Shown here in pieces: positions 1 through 9,616 of a stretch of DNA of 64,000 nucleotides. The stretch covers positions 1 to 64,000 of the forward strand of contig CAJQOH010000013.1 of assembly GCA_905479915.1 (NCBI GenBank), in the 5' to 3' direction. Position numbers and translations under genes: made by a program. The stretch's first letter is position 1. Each line of letters begins with the position of its first letter. The notes under the pieces were generated by a model. It was given only the letters and a program-made list of their open reading frames with translations, did no database searches and was not told the DNA's origin. Source of the stretch: an uncultured Flavobacteriales bacterium. GTDB lineage: Bacteria; Bacteroidota; Bacteroidia; Flavobacteriales_E; Vicingaceae.

Positions 1-2
1 AA

Positions 3-95
3 GCTCGAAAGGATTGGAATTGGAAACATAATTTTAATTTAGAAAAAATGACTAAAGAAATGCTTTTACAGTTGAAAAAGAAATACCAGCTGTAA
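3..95 (+). CDS. C-terminal fragment of NAD-dependent epimerase/dehydratase (Bacteroidota L-threonine dehydrogenase-like), truncated by window start
   Basis: Frame 3 reads ARKDWNWKHNFNLEKMTKEMLLQLKKKYQL*; resembles the conserved C-terminus of this epimerase family (DWGWKxxxDLEKMTxxML). Confidence 0.55.
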   Translation, partial: ARKDWNWKHNFNLEKMTKEMLLQLKKKYQL

Positions 96-200
96 TTGCT
101 TTTTAATTAAGACTTTACGCATGATTTCACTAAGTTTACAGCCATAATTATTGTTCTACATAACACAAAAAAGCCACTACTTAAGTAATGGCTTTGTTTG

Positions 201-274
201 CTCCTCTTCAAAGACTCGAACTTTGGACCCTCTGATTAACAGTCAGATGCTCTAACCAGCTGAGCTAAGGAGGA
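201..274 (-). tRNA. tRNA-Asn (GTT)
   Basis: Reverse complement TCCTCCTTAGCTCAGCTGGTTAGAGCATCTGACTGTTAATCAGAGGGTCCAAAGTTCGAGTCTTTGAAGAGGAG folds as a cloverleaf; anticodon loop contains GTT. Confidence 0.93.
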
Positions 275-330
275 ATGATATAAATATCAAATCGGCTGCA
301 ATATTAGTAGAAAGTTTTATAATATACAAC

Positions 331-338
331 TATATTTG
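331..338 (+). promoter_or_regulatory. Candidate Bacteroidota -7 element TATATTTG upstream of PfkB kinase
   Basis: Matches TAnnTTTG, 30 nt before the ATG; no clear -33 TTTG seen. Confidence 0.45.
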
Positions 339-367
339 TAAAAAAAATATTAAGAAATAATAGCAGG

Positions 368-1363
368 ATGAATAAAAAGTATAATGTATATGGAATAGGC
401 AATGCCTTGGTTGATGTTGTAACTGAAGTTAACGATCAATTTTTACAAGATCACAACATAGAAAAAGGATTGATGACTTTGGTAGATGAAGAAAATCAAA
501 CTAAAATTTCTAATGCTATTAATATGAATAATAGTAACAAACAATGTGGAGGTTCTGCTGCGAACTCTATTATTGCTGTGAGTCAATTTGGAGGGTCGAG
601 TTATTATTCGTGTAAAGTTGCAAATGATGAATTAGGAAATTTCTACAAGAAAGATTTAGCAGCAAACGGTGTTGATTCAAATCTTCAAAATGAAAATTTA
701 GAAGCAGGAATTACAGGGAAATGTTTGGTAATGACTTCTGAAGATGCATCAAGAACAATGAATACATTTTTAGGGATTACACAAAATTACTCTAAAAATG
801 AGATTAAAGAAGAAGCACTTAAGGATGCTGAATACTTGTACATAGAAGGTTACTTGGTAACTTCTGAGAATGGACAAGATGCAATGAAGCATGCTAAGAA
901 ATTAGCAGAAGATAATGGAGTTAAAACGGCAATAACTTTTTCTGATCCTGCAATGGTAAAATATTTTAAAGAGCCTATGACTGCTGTTGTTGGTAATGGT
1001 GTTGATTTGTTATTCTGTAACGAAGAAGAGGCTATGCTTTATACAGATAAGGAAAACCTTTCGGGTGCTAAGGAAGCTTTAAAAGATTCTGCAAAGCAGT
1101 TTGTTATTACTCTTGGAGAAAAAGGAGCTGTTGTTTATGATGGTGATGCATTTATTGATATCGCGCCAAATGCAGTTAATGCAATTGATACAAATGGAGC
1201 TGGCGATTTATTTGCTGGAGCATTTATGTATGGAATCACAAATGGAAAAAGCTATGCAGATGCTGGGAAGTTAGCGTCTAAAGCATCGTCTCAAGTGGTT
1301 ACTCAGTTTGGTCCTAGATTAGAATTGAATCAAGCTAAAGAAATCTTAAGCAATTTAAACTAA
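368..1363 (+). CDS. PfkB-family carbohydrate/adenosine kinase
   Basis: N-terminal GIGNALVDVV, GGSAANS, and C-terminal DTNGAGDLFAGAF PfkB signature. Confidence 0.9.
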   Translation: MNKKYNVYGIGNALVDVVTEVNDQFLQDHNIEKGLMTLVDEENQTKISNAINMNNSNKQCGGSAANSIIAVSQFGGSSYYSCKVANDELGNFYKKDLAANGVDSNLQNENLEAGITGKCLVMTSEDASRTMNTFLGITQNYSKNEIKEEALKDAEYLYIEGYLVTSENGQDAMKHAKKLAEDNGVKTAITFSDPAMVKYFKEPMTAVVGNGVDLLFCNEEEAMLYTDKENLSGAKEALKDSAKQFVITLGEKGAVVYDGDAFIDIAPNAVNAIDTNGAGDLFAGAFMYGITNGKSYADAGKLASKASSQVVTQFGPRLELNQAKEILSNLN

Positions 1364-1388
1364 GTTTAATTTCTAAATAGAAATATAA

Positions 1389-1425
1389 AATCCCTTGCTT
1401 TAATTAGTGAGGGATTTTTTTTTGT
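1389..1425 (+). terminator. Rho-independent terminator
   Basis: AATCCCT...AGGGATT hairpin followed by T-run. Confidence 0.7.
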
Positions 1426-1432
1426 TTGTGTA

Positions 1433-1496
1433 CGTCATTCCGGACTTGATCCGGAATCTCCTATTAAAAAGATCCTGAATCAAGTTCAGGATGACG
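1433..1496. repeat. Double-hairpin palindromic repeat (CGTCATTCCGGACTTGATCCGGAATC ... GATCCTGAATCAAGTTCAGGATGACG)
   Basis: Two 26-nt arms, inverted relative to each other, each forming an 8-bp hairpin with CTTGA-type loop. Confidence 0.8.
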
Positions 1497-2220
1497 AAGA
1501 AGAAAGTTTAATCAACTCCTCAACCATCCCCTCAATTGTATGAGGGTTTGCAATAGCTGCAACGGGTAGCTTATTTTCTCTGGCAGTTTTAGCCGTTTCA
1601 GGACCTATGCAAACTATTTTTTCATTTTTAACTTCAATTCCTAGTTTGATAAAAGATTGAATAGTAGAACCACTAGTAAAGGTGATGTAATCAATTTGTT
1701 GGTTGAAGATTTTTGCCAATTCTGTTTCACTATACTCAACTGAATTGTTTGTATAAATAGAAATTGATTTTACTTTACCATTTTTTCCTTCAAGGATTTC
1801 AGCACTATCATTTTTGGCCAAGTTAGATCTCGGTATTAAAATAGTATCGTTTTCAGAAATAGGAAGTTCTTCAGCCAATTGTTTAGCGGTATATTGACTC
1901 GGAATAAAATCTACTTGTAGGCCAATTTGTTCAATTGCTTGTTTTGTTTTTTCTCCTACAACAGCAATTTTAGAATTGATACTGTTGGCGTCAATACTTT
2001 CGAAAAAGAACTGCACAGCATTGGTACTAGTAAAAATAAGCCAATTGTAATGAGTAGATTTTATAGCTGATTTAAGTTTTTCTTGGTTAATTGGTGTAGT
2101 TGTAATTAGGGGTAAAGAAATTGTTTTGGCGCCTAAACTTTCAAGTTGATTGATAAATTTTTCTGCCTGATTTGCAGAACGTGTGATAACAATTGTTTTT
2201 CCTTTAAGTGGTTGCATCAC
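1486..2220 (-). CDS. hemD: Uroporphyrinogen-III synthase
   Basis: 244 aa HemD-like sequence (KTIVITRSANQAEKFINQLESLGA, FTSTNAVQFFFE, FTSGSTIQSF) adjacent to hemA/hemC. Confidence 0.85.
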   Translation of the reverse strand: MMQPLKGKTIVITRSANQAEKFINQLESLGAKTISLPLITTTPINQEKLKSAIKSTHYNWLIFTSTNAVQFFFESIDANSINSKIAVVGEKTKQAIEQIGLQVDFIPSQYTAKQLAEELPISENDTILIPRSNLAKNDSAEILEGKNGKVKSISIYTNNSVEYSETELAKIFNQQIDYITFTSGSTIQSFIKLGIEVKNEKIVCIGPETAKTARENKLPVAAIANPHTIEGMVEELIKLSSSSS

Positions 2221-2226
2221 TTAAAA

Positions 2227-4437
2227 TTATATTTCGGTTTCACTCAGTACCGTAGCTTTTTTTTTACTTTCTATCTTTTCTTTAAGCTGAGCAGCTAAAG
2301 TTCTTGCCAATGTTTTTTTATTGTCTATAGTTCCAGATATATTAGCTCTTTCAAAGTTTTTACCATCCTCAGTAGCATAAACACCTTCAATAGATATTTC
2401 ATTTTCGTTTGCTTGAGCATAAGCTGCTATTGGCATATTGCATCCTCCACCAAGAGCAATTAAAAAAGCTCTTTCCGCATCAGCAGCATTTTTGGTAGGT
2501 TCATGTTTTAATTTTTTAACCAGCTCTAAAATATCGCCAGCTTTATCAATTAATTCAATTCCTAAAATTGCTTGACCAACTGCAGGAAGCATCACATCAG
2601 TTTCAAATATTTCTGTTGCAATATCAAGCATGTTCATTTTTTCTAAACCAGTTGCAGCTAAAACAATAGCATCATAACCTTCGGTTTCCATTTTATGAAT
2701 TCTGCTTTCAACGTTTCCTTGAATAAATTTATATTCTAAATCAGGTCTAACCTGCATTAGTTGGGCGCTTCTTCTTAGGCTTCCTGTTCCTATAACTGCT
2801 CCTTTTGGTAGCTCAGCTAAAGTCTGTCCGTTTTTAGAGATTAAAACATCTCTGGCGTCTCTTCTCGGAGTAACTGGTATAACTCTTAATCCAACAACCT
2901 CTTCAGTTGGGATATCTTTGTAACTGTGGATGGCAATGTCAATTTCTCCAGCCAACATGGCTCTTTGTAAAGCTGAGGTAAAAGCACCTACAACATCAAT
3001 GTTTCCTTCATCACCAGAAGTTCTAATTATTTTGGTTTCAAATTCGTAATCAGGTTGTACTTTTTTCAATTGATCAATAATCCAATTGGTTTGCGTTAAA
3101 GCCAGTTTACTTCCTCTAGTACCAACAATTATTTTTTTCTTAGGAACAAAAATATCTACCCCTTCAACATCTAAAATCTTTTTAGCGGTGTTAATAGGAT
3201 TGTCTTGTTCATGGATGTTTTGAGCAATGTTTTTTATTCCTTCTATAGTAGGGTTGGAGATCTTTCTCAATAAACGATGCGTAAAACGGTCCAATACATC
3301 TTTTGTATGTTCGTCAATGTCTCCCATTTTAGGAAGAAGCCATTTGAGTTCTTCATCCTTAATGTTTTCCATGTTTTTCCAATACGCTTCAATAACCGGG
3401 GCAACTTTTCGATTTCTTAACCAAACCATAAACCAGTCTAGCTCTTCGTTAACTAGTTTTCTAGCCTTTGGAATTTCGTCATATCGTTTTAATAACCCAT
3501 CATACGTTATCTTCTTGATATCATCTAAATCATACAAAGAAATATTAGGGTCATTTTTTAATGAAGGATTGAAATTTCTTGGAACACCAAAATCGATAAA
3601 AAGTTTATGTCCTCCAGATTGTAAAGCAAAACTGGCTCTAGGACATTTGCTTTCTGCCATGGTTTCTTCATGGAGTAAGTTGATTTCTCCTTGAGTTCCG
3701 CCAACAATAATATTGGCTTCAGATAAAGCAGTGTGCATGTTCTCCATATCAACAGCTTCACCTTTCCACTCTGCAGCCATTTCTTTAGCACGGTCGATAT
3801 CGTGGCTGGCAACATAAAGCTTTTTAATTTTTGTTCTATCTAAAACAGTAGTTACCAAGTTGGCCATATTTCCAGTTCCAATAACTAAAAAAGTGGAATC
3901 AGATAACTCGTATTTATGTTTGGTAATTAATTCAAAACCAACCGTTGCTAAAGAGGCTGAAAACTTTCCAATATTTGTTTCTAAACGAACTCGTTTTCCG
4001 GTGTGTAAACTTTGTCTAACTAATTCATCCAATACAGGGCCAATTGTTTTTTGTTCTCTTCCTAAATCTAATCCGTCTCTAATCTGTCCTGTAATTTGGT
4101 GTTCACCAATTGCTTGAGATTCTAAACCTGCAGCAGTAGAAAATAAATTTCTGATGGCTATTTCACTATCGGGTAAAATTGATAAGTATTGTCTGTAGTT
4201 CCCAAATTTATCAAAGTATTCTAAAATTTGGTTGTGACTTTTTCCGTAAGCATAGATGGATAGTCTATTACAAGTAGAAACAATAAAAACTTCTTTATAC
4301 GTTTTTTTTAACTCTTGTAAGGCAGTAATCGTTTGTTCCTTGTTAAGGGCTAATCTTTCCCTAACTGCTATTGGTGCAAATCGATGACTAAGTTCTACTC
4401 CTATTACTTTATCCATACCTATTTTAAAGGATAGCAA
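2227..4437 (-). CDS. hemA-hemC: Fused glutamyl-tRNA reductase / hydroxymethylbilane synthase (HemA-HemC); start may be the internal Met at about 4416
   Basis: N-terminal STCNRLSIYAYG and GEHQITGQIRD of HemA; C-terminal IIVGTRGSKLALTQT and dipyrromethane-cofactor Cys region LGGGCNMPIAAYA of HemC; one 736-aa ORF. Confidence 0.9.
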   Translation of the reverse strand: MLSFKIGMDKVIGVELSHRFAPIAVRERLALNKEQTITALQELKKTYKEVFIVSTCNRLSIYAYGKSHNQILEYFDKFGNYRQYLSILPDSEIAIRNLFSTAAGLESQAIGEHQITGQIRDGLDLGREQKTIGPVLDELVRQSLHTGKRVRLETNIGKFSASLATVGFELITKHKYELSDSTFLVIGTGNMANLVTTVLDRTKIKKLYVASHDIDRAKEMAAEWKGEAVDMENMHTALSEANIIVGGTQGEINLLHEETMAESKCPRASFALQSGGHKLFIDFGVPRNFNPSLKNDPNISLYDLDDIKKITYDGLLKRYDEIPKARKLVNEELDWFMVWLRNRKVAPVIEAYWKNMENIKDEELKWLLPKMGDIDEHTKDVLDRFTHRLLRKISNPTIEGIKNIAQNIHEQDNPINTAKKILDVEGVDIFVPKKKIIVGTRGSKLALTQTNWIIDQLKKVQPDYEFETKIIRTSGDEGNIDVVGAFTSALQRAMLAGEIDIAIHSYKDIPTEEVVGLRVIPVTPRRDARDVLISKNGQTLAELPKGAVIGTGSLRRSAQLMQVRPDLEYKFIQGNVESRIHKMETEGYDAIVLAATGLEKMNMLDIATEIFETDVMLPAVGQAILGIELIDKAGDILELVKKLKHEPTKNAADAERAFLIALGGGCNMPIAAYAQANENEISIEGVYATEDGKNFERANISGTIDNKKTLARTLAAQLKEKIESKKKATVLSETEI

Positions 4438-4862
4438 ATTTACTAAAATTGAGATAAGTTCTATTCGTTTATTTCATAAGAATTATTTGAGTCTTTTATT
4501 CTTGTGAAAAATTTTAGAGAATCTATTTGTAGTATTGGTTGTTTTGAGAAAATAACAGTTCCTTTTTTACGTTTTTGGTAGTGTGAAAAGAGGTTTTAGG
4601 ATATTTTTTAATTAAGTATTTATACCTAGGTAATTGTAAGTGCTTGCACATAGAATATTTTTTGAATTAAGAAAGACATGTTAATAACATTTGTTAAAAA
4701 AAACGCAAACCCTTGTGTTTCAAATTATCTTGCAAGGTGAAACATGTTGAAAAATATAGTAGACGAAATGTGTCATAAAACCGACCAATACGCACTATAA
4801 TTGTACTAAGAATTTTAGCAGTAGAATTCGATTATTAATAAACTAATAAAACCCTTTCAGAA

Positions 4863-7493
4863 ATGGAGAAAACATTAAATCAAGTGAGCGAGTCTGTCGA
4901 AAAAAATGAAGAAAAGTTACAGGCGTCTAATCCTAAAAATGACGAAATCGTGAAAAAATCTTATTCTTTTGATGAAGCTTTAGAAGAAGCTACAAAATAT
5001 TTTAAAGGTGATGAACTTGCAGCTAATGTTTGGATAAATAAATATGCGTTAAAAGATTCTGAAGGGAATATTTATGAGAGTAATCCTGATCAAATGCACC
5101 ATCGTTTGGCAAAAGAAATTGCTCGTATAGAAAACAAATATGATAATCCATATTCTGAAGAGGAAATTTATGAGGTGCTAAAGGGGTTTAAGCACATCGT
5201 TCCACAAGGTGGTCCAATGACGGGTATTGGTAATGATTACCAAATAGGTTCTTTATCTAACTGTTTTGTTATTGGTAATGATGGGAATTCAGACTCTTAT
5301 GGAGGAGTTATGAAAATTGATGAAGAGCAGGTTCAATTAATGAAACGAAGAGGTGGAGTTGGTCATGACTTATCTCACATCAGGCCAAAAGGTAGTGCTG
5401 TTAAAAACAGTGCATTAACTTCTACAGGAGTTGTACCTTTTATGGAAAGATATTCTAATTCAACTAGAGAGGTTGCTCAAGATGGTAGAAGAGGAGCTTT
5501 AATGTTATCTACTTCTATTAAGCATCCAGATGCTGAGCACTTTATTGATGCGAAAATGGATGGTACTAAAGTTACCGGAGCAAATGTTTCTGTAAGAATA
5601 GATCATGATTTTATGAAAGCTGTAAAATCTGGTGCTGATTACAAGCAACAGTATCCAATCAATTCTACTGAGCCTAAATTTACCAATACGGTAAATGCAA
5701 AAAGATTATGGGATAAGATTATACACAATGCATGGAAATCTGCTGAGCCAGGAATTTTATTTTGGGATACAGTAATCGATGAATCAATTCCTGATTGTTA
5801 TGCAGATTTAGGATTTAGAACAGTATCTACAAATCCTTGTGGAGAAATTCCTTTATGTCCTTATGATAGCTGTAGGTTGTTAGCGGTTAATTTATATACT
5901 TATGTAGAAAATCCTTTTACCGAAGGAGCTACATTTAATTATGAAAAATTCAATACACATGTAGGGATGGCTCAACGTATTATGGATGATATCGTTGATT
6001 TAGAAATGGAGAAGGTAAATACGATTATCGCAAAAATCGAAGCAGATCCAGAAACTGAAGAAGTAAAAAGAACAGAATTGAGTCTTTGGAAAAAAATTAA
6101 AACCAAAGCAATAGAAGGAAGAAGAACAGGAGTTGGAATTACAGCAGAAGGAGATATGTTGGCAGCATTAAATTACCAATATGGAACTCCGGAAGCAACT
6201 ACTTTCTCAACAGATATACACAAGAGATTAGCTTTAGCAGCTTACCGTTCTTCAGTAGATATGGCTAGAGATAGAGGTTCTTTCCCTGTTTACGATTCAA
6301 TTCGTGAAGAGAAAAACCCAATGATTAACCGTATTAAAGATGCTGATCCAGCACTTTATAATGATATGGTGAAGTATGGAAGAAGAAACATTGCTTTGTT
6401 AACTATTGCTCCTACTGGAACAACAAGTATGATGACTCAAACTTCTTCTGGAATTGAGCCAGTATTTATGGTTTCATACATGAGAAGAAAAAAAGTAAAC
6501 CCGAATGATCAAAATTCTAGAGTTGATTTTGTTGATGAGGTTGGAGATTCTTGGGAAGAATACAATGTGTTCCACCATAAATTTTTAACATGGTTAGAAG
6601 TAAATGGTTATGATACTGATGAAGTAGCAGCAATGAAAGCTGAAGATTTACAAAAGATCGTAGAAAAATCTCCTTATTATGGAGCTACAGCAAATGATGT
6701 TGATTGGGTAGAAAAAGTAAGATTACAAGGAGCTGTTCAAAAATGGATAGATCATTCAATTAGTGTAACAGTTAATGTTCCTAACGATTGTACAGAAGAG
6801 CTGGTAAGTAAAATATACCAAACTGGATGGGAAGAAGGATGTAAAGGAATTACTGTTTATAGAGATGGTTCAAGAAGTGGAGTATTGGTTTCTAAAGACG
6901 AAAAGAAAGAAGCAGAAAAGGATAAAGTAATCAATGCTTTTTTAGAAACTCAAGCACCAAAAAGACCGGCTAAATTAGAAGCAGAAATTGTAAAGTTTAA
7001 CAACGAAAATGAAAAATGGATTGCTGTAATTGGATTGTTAGATGGTCGCCCTTATGAAATATTTACAGGTGGAGCAGAAGAATCTTTTGCAATCTTATCA
7101 CATGTAGAAAAAGGTTGGGTAATCAAAAGTGAATCTGAGGATGGTAGAGCGCGTTATGACTTCCAATACGAAGATGGTCATGGTTATAAAACAACTATTG
7201 AAGGGTTATCAAGAACCTTTAATAAAGAATACTGGAATTACGCGAAATTAATTTCTGGAGTATTGCGTCATGGAATGCCATTAACGTTTGTGGTGGATAT
7301 GGTAAACAATCTACACTTAAGTGATGAAACATTAAATACTTGGAAAAAAGGTGTTGTACGTTCATTAAAACGTTTTATTCCTGATGGAGCAAAACCATCA
7401 GAAAATGTTTGTCCAAACTGTAGTGAAGCAGCTTTAGTATATGAAGAAGGATGCTTAAACTGTAAGAGTTGTGGACACTCTAAATGTGGTTAA
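4863..7493 (+). CDS. nrdJ: Adenosylcobalamin-dependent (class II) ribonucleoside-diphosphate reductase
   Basis: RNR active-site blocks (SLSNCFVIGN, STNPCGEIPL, APTGTTSMM), TSCPD-like region, C-terminal zinc-ribbon-like CPNC...CKSCGHSKCG. Confidence 0.9.
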   Translation: MEKTLNQVSESVEKNEEKLQASNPKNDEIVKKSYSFDEALEEATKYFKGDELAANVWINKYALKDSEGNIYESNPDQMHHRLAKEIARIENKYDNPYSEEEIYEVLKGFKHIVPQGGPMTGIGNDYQIGSLSNCFVIGNDGNSDSYGGVMKIDEEQVQLMKRRGGVGHDLSHIRPKGSAVKNSALTSTGVVPFMERYSNSTREVAQDGRRGALMLSTSIKHPDAEHFIDAKMDGTKVTGANVSVRIDHDFMKAVKSGADYKQQYPINSTEPKFTNTVNAKRLWDKIIHNAWKSAEPGILFWDTVIDESIPDCYADLGFRTVSTNPCGEIPLCPYDSCRLLAVNLYTYVENPFTEGATFNYEKFNTHVGMAQRIMDDIVDLEMEKVNTIIAKIEADPETEEVKRTELSLWKKIKTKAIEGRRTGVGITAEGDMLAALNYQYGTPEATTFSTDIHKRLALAAYRSSVDMARDRGSFPVYDSIREEKNPMINRIKDADPALYNDMVKYGRRNIALLTIAPTGTTSMMTQTSSGIEPVFMVSYMRRKKVNPNDQNSRVDFVDEVGDSWEEYNVFHHKFLTWLEVNGYDTDEVAAMKAEDLQKIVEKSPYYGATANDVDWVEKVRLQGAVQKWIDHSISVTVNVPNDCTEELVSKIYQTGWEEGCKGITVYRDGSRSGVLVSKDEKKEAEKDKVINAFLETQAPKRPAKLEAEIVKFNNENEKWIAVIGLLDGRPYEIFTGGAEESFAILSHVEKGWVIKSESEDGRARYDFQYEDGHGYKTTIEGLSRTFNKEYWNYAKLISGVLRHGMPLTFVVDMVNNLHLSDETLNTWKKGVVRSLKRFIPDGAKPSENVCPNCSEAALVYEEGCLNCKSCGHSKCG

Positions 7494-7510
7494 GAAAAAA
7501 TAAATGAATA

Positions 7511-7541
7511 AAGGCTCCAATAACTTGGGGCCTTTTTTTTG
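7511..7541 (+). terminator. Rho-independent terminator after nrdJ
   Basis: AAGGCTCC-N8-GGGGCCTT followed by T-run. Confidence 0.75.
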
Positions 7542-7548
7542 GTCTTTA

Positions 7549-8001
7549 TTATAGTGAGGCCATTGTTACTGGACTTCCATGGTAAGAAGATGGTCCCGTA
7601 ATATCTCCTTTAAAAAATAAGGAGTTTTCTTTCGAAAGGAGCTCAATGCTGTACTGATGTGCTTGATCTTTTGCAGTTTTGTTTTGAGGTATTTCTCCAA
7701 TGATCTTATTGTTGTAAGAAACTAGTAAAATTTGGTTTCCTTTAGCAGATGGTATCTTGTTGATTAGTTTGCCATTTTTAAATACAATAACATCTTCACA
7801 AAGTGCATCTTTAGATTCGCAGATCCATTTTACCTGGAGTAAATTTTTATCAATGTATTCATTAGTAGAAACTGTTAATGTGTTTCCATAAACAAAATGC
7901 TGAAAATAAGTAATAGGAGTGTTTCCTTTATTTAGGCTCGGGTGCAATGCGAATATCCCCGAAACAACAATGATTGATAATATGTTTTTAACTAAAGTCA
8001 T
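7549..8001 (-). CDS. Hypothetical secreted/anchored protein
   Basis: 150 aa ORF with N-terminal hydrophobic segment, same strand as the downstream sigma/anti-sigma pair. Confidence 0.6.
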   Translation of the reverse strand: MTLVKNILSIIVVSGIFALHPSLNKGNTPITYFQHFVYGNTLTVSTNEYIDKNLLQVKWICESKDALCEDVIVFKNGKLINKIPSAKGNQILLVSYNNKIIGEIPQNKTAKDQAHQYSIELLSKENSLFFKGDITGPSSYHGSPVTMASL

Positions 8002-8054
8002 TAAATATTGATTGCTCTACTACTAACACGATATAGGTTGCTAAAAGGTTGGAT

Positions 8055-9614
8055 TTACTTTCCTTTTTTTAAGAATATATATTTAACTCCTAGATTAAAC
8101 TCAAGAGAAAAGTTGGTTGATGATTTATATGCATTGTCCTCTTTAGAAGTATTTAGAAGTCCTTGGTTGTATCTTATTCCAGGAGTTATGATAAGTGTTT
8201 TTGAAATGTATCTGTCTTGTTCAATCCCTAATATAATTCCTGCATCCAGTTTACAATAGCTATCTAATTTACGAGATACTCCATTGATATCTGATACTGC
8301 AGATCTTAAATAACTTGCATATACACCACCAATTAAGTTGGTTGAATATACTTTGTTGTCGAATGTAGATTTGTTGTTCATTTTCTTTGCCAATAAGCTA
8401 ACAGATGTATAGTTCATGTTTAAGTTTTCTTGATATGTAACACCTTCACCTTCAAATCCCCTCTTATAACCAGAAGTAGAATTTAAATTTATGTTAGTTT
8501 CAATGTTTAAATTGTCAGAAACAATAAGGCCTACAGTAGCACCTATGTTACTTCCAAAATCAAGTAAACTATTTTGTTTGTATTCAGATAATGGCGAATT
8601 TGATTTTAATGATGTGATCATTCCTTGTTTTTTTAAACCGATATTAAAACCGGCATAAATTCTTCTAGTGTAAACTCCAAACATAGAGTAAGAAGAAAAT
8701 CTTTTGGTGTTGAATACAATTTTATCATTATCCTTTTTAACCAGATATTCACTGCCTCTATACATCTGAGAAATATCTTTTTCAGATAACCTTTTTTTGT
8801 TAATGTTTGTATTGATGCCTCTTTCTGTTTCAGATTTTAATTCATCAAGTTTGTCTTTATAAATAGAACTGTAGTATTGTTGAATTTTTTCTAAAGACGC
8901 ATAATTTACATTTTCTTTACTTCTACTACGTTTTTTTGGAGCAGCAGGGTTGACAGTCTCTTTAGCGTTTTGGATTGCTGTAAATACTTTTTCCTTGTCT
9001 GATTTTTTGTTTTGTTGAGGTGTGTTTAAATTCGATTTGTTTGTGATCTTTGAATTGGAAACAACACTGTTTTTATCAGCTGTAAAGTTTTTGCTTGCTC
9101 CTTTAGAAACATTTTTTTCTGTTGAGTTAACAAATGCTGCTTCGTAAACTGAGTTTTCTTTGTTGGGTTGATTGCTTATTGTTTGTGGTTTGATTTGTGT
9201 TGTGGTATTCTTGTTTACAGAAACAGTAGCGTTGTCAGCTGTTTGGTTATCACTAGTGTTGTAGTTGTTGTACGTTAAATAACTTGCAAAAAATAAAAGA
9301 AAAATTGCAGTACCTCTAATAGCTACATTTCTCCACCATATCAGTTGATCATATCTATTTAAGGAAAGCGCTAATTTATCCCAAACAGAAGCAGTATCTA
9401 ATTGTGTAGCAAGCTTCTCCCAAACGGTGTAATCAGGTCGTTCTTCTAATTTAGAAACCTCTTTTTTGTACCAGTCACTAATAGTTTCATCAGTTAATGG
9501 AGTACTTGCATCTAAATCTCCAGATAAAGAATCCCATAGGTTTGCATCGGGCTCAACATTGTAGTTGTTAAGCTCGTCTCTGTACCAGTCTTCTATGTTG
9601 TCTAAATCTTTCAA
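8055..9614 (-). CDS. Putative anti-sigma-like protein: cytoplasmic tandem W-motif region, single TM helix, linker, C-terminal OM beta-barrel-like domain
   Basis: N-terminal repeats IEDWYRDEL..ANLWDSLSGDLD / ISDWYKKEV..YTVWEKLATQLD / SVWDKLALSLN; TM NVAIRGTAIFLLFFASYL; C-terminal alternating beta-strand pattern; starts 2 nt after the sigma gene. Confidence 0.7.
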   Translation of the reverse strand: MKDLDNIEDWYRDELNNYNVEPDANLWDSLSGDLDASTPLTDETISDWYKKEVSKLEERPDYTVWEKLATQLDTASVWDKLALSLNRYDQLIWWRNVAIRGTAIFLLFFASYLTYNNYNTSDNQTADNATVSVNKNTTTQIKPQTISNQPNKENSVYEAAFVNSTEKNVSKGASKNFTADKNSVVSNSKITNKSNLNTPQQNKKSDKEKVFTAIQNAKETVNPAAPKKRSRSKENVNYASLEKIQQYYSSIYKDKLDELKSETERGINTNINKKRLSEKDISQMYRGSEYLVKKDNDKIVFNTKRFSSYSMFGVYTRRIYAGFNIGLKKQGMITSLKSNSPLSEYKQNSLLDFGSNIGATVGLIVSDNLNIETNINLNSTSGYKRGFEGEGVTYQENLNMNYTSVSLLAKKMNNKSTFDNKVYSTNLIGGVYASYLRSAVSDINGVSRKLDSYCKLDAGIILGIEQDRYISKTLIITPGIRYNQGLLNTSKEDNAYKSSTNFSLEFNLGVKYIFLKKGK

Positions 9615-9616
9615 CC

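Noticed and set aside
3227-4117. ORFs 3227-3694 (+), 3558-3815 (-) and 3860-4117 (+) inside hemA-hemC
   Set aside because: Lie in other frames of a strongly supported CDS; no domain-like sequence; products of low GC and long host ORF.
4438-4862. Cobalamin riboswitch upstream of the B12-dependent RNR
   Set aside because: No GCCACTG or B12-box core seen; NrdR-box consensus also absent.
8008-8259. 83-aa ORF on + strand
   Set aside because: Antisense to the end of the 8055-9614 CDS; no recognisable features.
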